Positions 51,101 to 60,100 of a stretch of DNA of 64,000 bases are shown one piece after another. The position numbers and the translations under genes were made by a program. Origin of the DNA: Owenia fusiformis (lineage: Eukaryota; Annelida; Polychaeta; Sabellida; Oweniidae). The stretch spans positions 10,264,842 to 10,328,841 of the forward strand of contig CAIIXF020000011.1 in the NCBI GenBank assembly GCA_903813345.2, read 5' to 3'. The first letter of the stretch is position 1. Each line of letters starts with the position of its first letter. The notes below the pieces were generated by a model. That model did no database searches and was not told the DNA's origin. It worked only from the letters and a program-made list of their open reading frames with translations.

Positions 51101-54100
51101 GAAAAGATGGCACTGACATCAGTAAACATGCATGAGATGTCACATGAGAATTCTCTTAACATTTAAATGTGCTATCACACATCTTCCCATATTTTAGTCG
51201 ATGTTTGCGCATGTATTACTATGAATATACAACTTAAGACATTATAGTTAGTTTTCTTGGGAAACATGCTACACTGGATGTTTTATTACATAGAGTTATA
51301 TTTTCCCACATAGTTGTAAAAGTTGTAATTAAAAACACTCCTGTATTACATTGGGGCTTTTCTGATGATTACCTGGCAGATGTCTCAGCTAGCCTACCAG
51401 CCCCACAGCCATAGACACCATCAGGATCCCCTACACACTTGTAGGCCTCCAATAGTAGGGCCTGTACACTAATACCTCCCTGCAGAGAGGAAAGAGACTC
51501 CAGGGATGTCCCTGCATTCTCACTGCCCTGTGATATCGACCTACTGGAACCCCCCTCACTGCTGGACCCACTTTCTTCTCTGAATACAAGAGAAACAAGA
51601 GAAAAAATTTAAGAACATTGCACATGAATACTACTGAAACAAACTAGAAAATGGGAACTCCACAGAGTAGCAAATCTCAACGAACTGCACTATAACATAT
51701 ATAAATCTGTATTTGTAACAATGTAATATTTACCATCTACTCTTCCCTTGAAATATAATTGGTAGATCTTAAAATACATGTACATACATTAGAGATATAT
51801 CAGAATTTCCAGGCAGCCATTTTGAATTTTCTGAGGCACAAATCACAAAAACAATATGATAATTGTGATCTACCCCATATTTCCTTCAATTTGAGTATAA
51901 CATAACCATACTTTGAAGAGATCAGAAAATTATTGAACAATCCCACATAAGTTGGCCATTTTGAATTAACGAGGCTTAAATGAGAAAAATGATACTATAT
52001 GTGTATTCTACATTAAATTACCTTTCATTTGAGTATATTAAAGCTATATTTCAGAAAGATCTCAATATTAACGCAAATTCCTTATGGCAGCCATTTTTAA
52101 AGCGGTGACCATCTTGAAAGCTTTCCACCAATTTTGAAGCAAAACCATCTACTAGATATAGTATTTGAGTTATCTTCCGGATGGATTGACTGAGGGACGG
52201 ACTGACTGATGGACAGAGGGCTTCACTATATCCCTACCGAAATGTGTTCGTTGGGAAAATGAGAATTTCTGCTAAATCATATGACTAAATAATTCCTTTA
52301 TCATACAGATGACACATTTCACGTTACATTTTATTGAACATGATCTTAAAGAAATATGACATTTATGCTGAGTAATGTGCAGCCTTACCGATATACGAGG
52401 GGTGATCCAAAAATCTTGGACGCCCCGCTCTAACTTTGCTATTTTTCAATATAATTACATGAAACTTTCAGATAGTAAAGATCAACATCTTAACAACTTT
52501 GTGTTTAAATTTTTCTTGCCGCTTTACCCATGAATGGAAGACATTTATGAAACCACCATTGCTTATGTGATACAAATGTTCCTTGAGTGCCAATCTAAAC
52601 CTCATCCAATGAGTAAAAACATTTTCTTTCAACCCTCTACTCCTTTCAGAAAAGAAAATTACACCGAGTCATATCCAGACTGTATCGCGCAGATGGGAGC
52701 TGCTCAAGGTCAATAATAGTGTGAACATTTTGTAGTATTCTTTGTTTCACTTTGATTTCTTTCATCTTCTCCATTTCAGCAGCCATCTTGGAGCAAAAAT
52801 GATACCAGAATGAGGGTTGCTTGTCTGATGTCATTTTCTTAGAATTTGACATATACGGCCATTGTCATATGTGACATTATAATTAAAACAAAATTAATTG
52901 GTTCCCTGGTAACAAAGGAAGTAAACTAACATGGTTAGATATTCAAAATTAAAAGGAAGATAGTGGTTAAAATTTGCGAAACAAGTCATATGGCGGCAAC
53001 ATTTAAGGCTGAAAGTTGCCATATGCGAATACCGTTCCGGGTAGCAGGGTCCTGTAATTTTATCGAAAACCAACAAAATTAGAGCAGGGCGTCCAAGACT
53101 TTTGGATCACCCCTCATATACAGCAAAGTGATTTGCTGATCAATTTATGTGCAGGTAGAGAAGTAGTTTGTTGAGTTATGTACAGCTTGGGCTACTTGAA
53201 TATAGTCACTGACTGTTCACTTACCCACATATACAGCAATGTATTTCAGTATACAGTAAGGCAGAGAAGTGATTTGTTGAGTTATATGCAGCTTGGGCTA
53301 CTTGAATATAGTCATTGACTGTTCACTTACCCACATATACAGCAATGTATTTCAGTATACAGTAAGGCAGAGAAGTGATTTGTTGAGTTATATGCAGCTT
53401 GGGCTACTTGAATATAGTCATTGTTCACTTACCCACATATACAGCAATGTATTTCAGTATACAGTAAGGCAGAGAAGTGATTTGTTGAGTTATATGCAGC
53501 TTGGGCTACTTGAATATAGTCATTGTTCACTTACCCACATATACAGCAATGTATTTCAGTATACAGTAAGGCAGAGAAGTGATTTGTTGAGTTATATGCA
53601 GCTTGGGCTACTTGAATATAGTCATTGACTGTTCACTTACCCACATATACAGCAATGTATTTCAGTATACAGTAAGGCAGAGAAGTGATTTGTTGAGTTA
53701 TATGCAGCTTGGGCTACTTGAATATAGTCATTGACTGTTCACTTACCCACATATACAGCAATGTATTTCAGTATACAGTAAGGCAGAGAAGTGATTTGTT
53801 GAGTTATATGCAGCTTGGGCTACTTGAATATAGTCATTGTTCACTTACCCACATATACAGCAATGTATTTCAGTATACAGTAAGGCAGAGAAGTGATTTG
53901 TTGAGTTATGTGCAGCTTGGGCTACTTGAATATAGTCATTGACTGTTCACTTACCCACATATACAGCAATGTATTTCAGTATACAGTAAGGCAGAGAAGT
54001 GATTTGTTGAGTTATGTGCAGCCTGGGCTAGTTGTAAATAGTTGATATCCAACCAGAAGTTGTTCTCCCAAGCTGTCTGGCTTACTTTCCTATAACAATG

Positions 54101-57100
54101 TCCAAGTGAGCACAATGTTAAAATTACCCAACAAGGACAACACTTAAGAAGAATTTTCTTGCTTTGTTAAGATTAATTTGATCCAGTAAATAATTAAGCT
54201 TCCAATTTGATTTAACCAAAATATAAAAAATTTCTGTTTTTATTGTACAAATATGGGTACATGAGTTAAAAAGAATAGGATGCATTTAAGAAAATCTATT
54301 ACTTTTGTTTTGGCCTATCTTGTGTGCGCAGATACTGTACTACGCTAAGCAGGGTCCTCACTGAGCGCTTGTTCATACACACTCCACCCTTTCTGGTTGA
54401 AGATGCTAGAAAACATTTGAAATATTCTACATTTTTCAAAACCTCAGTTGTAAATATACCAAAATACTATCACACTTCTCAAATAATGATGTAATTATGA
54501 GTTTAATCATATACTTACAACAAGGTTGTGGGGTTGTGACACGCCCACTTATTTCTTCAGATCTACTGCAATGTTGAGAAAAGAAATGTCTCATTTGGGA
54601 AGAAATTACTTCTCTATGTGTTTGGTTTCCTGCTTGTAGAATGTTGTGAATAAGGAATGGCAGGACCATCTCACAGAAGGCTACCTGACAATGAGAAAAC
54701 AGACAGGAGTTGTCATAATAATAAGAAATAGTCATTAACAATGAGAAATCGTCAGGAGTTGTCATAACAATGAGAAATAGACTGGGTTCAAAGCAATTGA
54801 TGATTTGCGATCACTGGATGAATTCTATCTTGTAGTGACGTCACAATTAGGCCACACTGCTATAGCTTTTTGATCTTGAGAGATTATCTTCTGTATTTCG
54901 TACTTTGATTTATTTTTCACGAAAATGTTCGATTTGACTAGATCAACATTCATTCCGAGCACATGCCAAGTCTAAGATCTTACTGATATGATCTAGATAG
55001 CGGTTAAGCGCCCCGTGATTTTGAAAAAAACAGGGGGCACTTATAGGCATCGATGTTAAATTAAAAAAATAGTTGTGAGTTGTCATGACAATGTTCTCAT
55101 AAAAATTAGAGTCTAAAACAACATGTCATGTCATTATGGTGACATATAAATAGTCAGGGTTGTCATAATCCAGAATTGCCATTACAATAAGAAAAAAATA
55201 GTATAAAAGCTGTCAAAACAATGAGAAAAACAATGCATTAACATGACAAAATGTCACCACTACCTAGAAAATTTAATCAATTTGAAGCAAGTTGAAAAAT
55301 ACCTTTCTGATCTTTCTAACTTAAAAACCTTTTAGACCTTTTTTACCAGGTCAAATCTTAAATCTAAAGTCAGATATGAATTTCTGAAAACATGTAGATT
55401 GAAAAAAATTGAGCCAATTTCAAGCAAGTTGAAAAATACTCAAATCTATAGTCAGATTTGAACTTCTGAGAACTCGTAGATGATTTTGAAGAAAAAAATT
55501 AAGCAAGTTGAAAAAATACCTTTTTGACCTTTATAATCTTAAGACCTTTTTTAATTTGCGAAGGTCATTGAAGGTAAAGTCTCAAATCTTAAGTCAGATT
55601 CGAATTTCTGAGTGTTAATGATTTAAAATAATAATAATAACCTTTTTTTTACCTTGAAAGGTCATTGAAGGTCAAATCTCAAATCTAGTCAGATTTAAAC
55701 TTCTGATAACTCATAGATGATTTTGAAGCAGGTTGATAAAAGACCTTTTTGACCTTTTTTAACCTTTTTGACCTTCTAAAGGTCATTTAAGGTCAAATCT
55801 TAAATGAGCTTTGAACTTCTGAAAACAATAGATGATTTTGAAAAAAATTGAAGTTTGTCTAAAGTCTGTGTGAGAATTTGTTTCAGACGCCACCCGCCAA
55901 TTATAAAACTTTTTTTACTTTGAAAAGGTCAATGAAGGTCAAATCTTAAATCTGAATTAAGATTTGAACTTCTGAAAACTTGTAGATGATTTTGAAAAAA
56001 AATTGAAGTCAGTCTAAACAGTATTTGTTAAGTTATTGCAAGTTAAGGATTTCTTACAGACGCGAACCACTAACTGCCAACCACAAAAAACGGAGACCAT
56101 TACAATATGTCACCTCTTTTTGGTGGTGATGTAACAAGACACATGGGATAAATATCGCACTTTGAAGAGAAAAACTGGTCACAATGGTTACACCTAAAGA
56201 AGTACTTTTTAGAAGGACACAACTATTTATTCTGGAAGTGATCATCTTGAAATTTTTACATACTGTTAGAAATGAGGTGAATTTATACATCCTGAAATAT
56301 TTTCTTCGAAATATTAAAACGTGCGTTTGTAGAACGGTTTTTGTGAAGCGATGAAATTCAATTTTCCATATTTCACCGTTACATTTTGCTTAAAATCAAT
56401 AACTTTCCCATTACTGTACAAGCAAAATAGAATGTGGCTAAGTAACATAATGAAGCAAAGTCTTAGATTTCATAAAGAAATCGATGGGCGCTCAACCAAA
56501 AATATATGTTAAGAATTTTTCACAATTATTCCGTTATTATTTTTTCCGTTATTCTCATGAGTGGAAAGGTCTCTAAAACATTTTTCTAGGGAAACGCCCA
56601 TTGATTTCTTTTTATTTTCTAAGAGATCAGATAAAAAGGTATCTTACAACTGCGACACTTTGTTCCTATCCCATTAGGCCATACACAGATTTTAAACACA
56701 AATAAAGAGTCTAACCTTAAAAAACGAGTTCATTGCCTTGCCAAAAATGTTCTTAAAAAGCAATTTTTATATCACACAAGTTGTTTTTCGGAATATCTAA
56801 GATCACCTCATCTCTGATGTGTTAAATTTCCATGATGATCACAACCAGAATAAAAAAAAGCAATGTCCTTCTAAAAAGCGTTCCTTATCGGGGGTTCTCC
56901 TTTGAATCCAAAAAAAATCAATTTTAAAAATCAACCTTTTTTTACCTTTCAAAGGTCAATGAAGGTCAATCAAAGGTCAAATCTCAAGTCAAAAGTCAGA
57001 TTTAAACTTTAGGATTATTTTTCTTTAAAATTTGGTCAATTTGGTCGATTTGTTTTTCTTAATTTAAATATATCAAAAGTTTCTTCTACACTATTTTAAT

Positions 57101-60100
57101 AACTTCTGAAAAGGGGATGGATATTGAAATGCCATTGGGAAATGGCGATGATAGGTCAAATAGGCATTATGGATATGCATAAAATGAATGTGGATATGAC
57201 TCAATCTGAATGGCAGTTTTAATTTGTGCGGCCAATGTTGACGGACGGACGGACCAACGGACGGACGCCTGGTCGATCCCATAGGCTCACTGTGTGAGCC
57301 AAAAACATAAAATAACACACGTAAAAATGGTGGCCATTTTCAAAATGGCTGTCTTCATGTCAAAGTGTCATAAAGCAGTGTGCCATGCATATAAGTATTC
57401 ACATATCAAATAAGAACAAAGTTTCTCCTCTAGTTTTCAAGTTACAGCAAAAATCGTGAAATATTGTTTAAAGGCAGCCATTTCTCAAGGTGGCAGCCAT
57501 TCATTTTTCAATATCTACATTTCTAGCTTTATTAATGTCCTAAATAACTTTTTCACATTTAAAGCATTGCTGCTATTATTGTACCTAAATGACTGTAAAA
57601 TCGGCACTAAAATAGCCACCATTTTTATATGAGCGGCCATTTTAAAATTGGCCTATGATTCCAGCTCCGGTTGGAGACCACAGTAGAATTTTCATAGGTG
57701 GCCATTATAACATTTAACCCTGTATCTTATTAACGATCAGTATCCAAGCCTAGTGCAACATACCACAGTGTTCGGGAGAGACTCGCCTAGCCTGCTATAA
57801 CAATCTTACCATGGGTTGTCCACTGAATTTTTGAAATAAATAAACTTGAAGACACTAATCCCCTCTATCGTCAGATTTCTCAGAGAATTCTGGTAAAATC
57901 ACCAAGGTCAAAATCACTCCGCCGTCAGCTTAAAATGAGATTTCCCACTGAACTCTGACATGTTTTCAGATAAATTAGGACCTACCTTATAAATATTTAG
58001 TCCCGATTCACTTCCAAAATGCCAGATGGCGCTCCAATGGGGTAGGGAAGGAGTAAATGACTTTTTATTCAGAAAACCAAATCACTAACGGTAACCGCTA
58101 ATGTCCTTACTCAGGACTATATCCTAATAGTAAACTGAATTAGTTTGTTTTCTTCCAACATGGTTATATTAGCATTGTAGGCATTATCCCGATCACAATG
58201 GTATATAACAATGCTACATTTGAGAAAATGCACGGAGGAAGATTCAATCCTTATAGACACAGGTCCTTTTAGCAAAATCCAGGAAATTTGATTTTGAGAT
58301 TTCTTGAAATTTCTTTGGGGTAGGGGTACACCTTACAGATTGCATCACAGATTGAGTTCACCTAACTGAGGTGAACATGTCCATATGGGGTATCATTGGA
58401 AAGCGATTTCTACTATCTTTCAAGTAATATCCATGCCAAGGCGTTCGATTGCATCTTATGACATCATAACGGTAGGAAGAAACAAAGGTTCATTCAAAAC
58501 TGCCCCGAAAACAATTGAATGGCACGGGAGAATGGAATTCGGGTACTTGGCACAGTGGCCTCAACCCAAAAACACCAAAGTTGCTTCAAAATGTTACGAT
58601 TTTGGTACCATTGTTCAGCTAAAATACAGCCCATATGATATGCGCTATTAGGCTTCTCAGTGAACTAAAAAACCTCAAAAAGGGATAAAACCTTCAAAAT
58701 GCCCCAAAAAAGCGCCTTCTAATAGGTTGGAGACCACAGTAGAGTTTCCCATAGGTGGCCATTATAACATTTTACCCTGTATCTTATTAACAATTAGTAT
58801 CCAAGCCTAGTGCAACATACCACAGTGTTCGGGAGAGACTCGCCTAGCCTGCTATAACAATCTTACCATGGGTTGTCCACCGAATTTTTGAAATAAATAA
58901 ACTTGAAGACACTAATCCCCTCTATCGTCAGATTTCTCAGAGAATTCTGGTAAAATCACCAAGGTCAAAATCACTCCGCCGCCAGCTTAAAATGAGATTT
59001 CCCACTGAACTCTGACATGTTTTCAGATAAATTAGGACCTACCTTATATTTAAATATTTAGTCCCGATTCACTTCCCAAACGCCAGATGGCGCTCCAATG
59101 GGGTAGGGAAGGAGAAAATGACTTTTTATTCAGAAAACCAAATCACTAACGGTAACCGCTAATGTCCTTACTCAGGACTATATCCTCCATAGGGCATATG
59201 TGTACAAAAACAAAATGGTATTTCAGTAATCACCCGGGCAGACGTACAGATGGACAGAGGTGTTCTCTTTATACCTCTGAATGATTTATCTTTACAGCAA
59301 TATATAATACATGGCATGGTTTAACATATATAATATGATACTCATCTTTAAACTTGTGTATTGGTTTTTTGGCCCACCATGTATATATCTTGTATCAATT
59401 AAATGATTATAAATATAACTATTCATTCTTTAAGTAATTTTTCATTTTGCTTCCTGAATCAATTCTTTTTTCGTTCAGCGCTACAAAAAAATCATCCCTA
59501 TGGTATCAGCATCACAAATAAAGCCATGCCTACTCAAGCAACTATCTTTGACAGGTTCAACAAGTGAGTGGCGAGTACTGACATTCGAGTTGCACCACTA
59601 ATGAATTCCCCTTGGCACTTGTACAGTACTAATACTGGCACGAGTGACAATTCACAACTAATGAAATGTATGTACCTTAACTTTACAAACATTGGTTAAA
59701 TGTTGCAAGATGCCATCAGTGACAGCAGTACTCTCAATGAGTGATGTGACAAGTGTTATCAACCATGTGTTATGGTCATCATGACCAGGGCACCAGAGAT
59801 CAAGGTCATCAATGCACTTAAGGAACTTCTCATCATTCACCTCCTGCTGGCTGCTACCAATAACCTACAAAACAGTAAAGCAACAATTAATAGGACAAAA
59901 ATATAATTGTTTTATCCAATGAGATCATTTTGATGAGTGCAGCGAATAGTATTTCTACTACAATCCAATTAAGACTCGATGATTATATTATTACAGTGCG
60001 AGCAAGCAATCTTACTGAGGCCTTAGTAGGCATTTTTGACAATTTGAAGTTCAGCCAAAGGACTGTAAAAGTGGAAACTTTGCCAACTTTTTTCATTGTG

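Noticed and set aside
52534-52716. Transposase remnant in the mariner MITE
   Set aside because: The 60-codon ORF shows no DDE motif or helix-turn-helix that I can recognise.
53293-53942. Plus-strand ORFs with repeated CSLTHIYSNVFQYTV protein
   Set aside because: They are the antisense of the ATM exon 5 array; the exon homology and the phase match are on the minus strand.
57668-59186. LTR retrotransposon with 465-bp LTRs
   Set aside because: No TG...CA ends, no primer-binding-like site after the first copy and no purine tract before the second.
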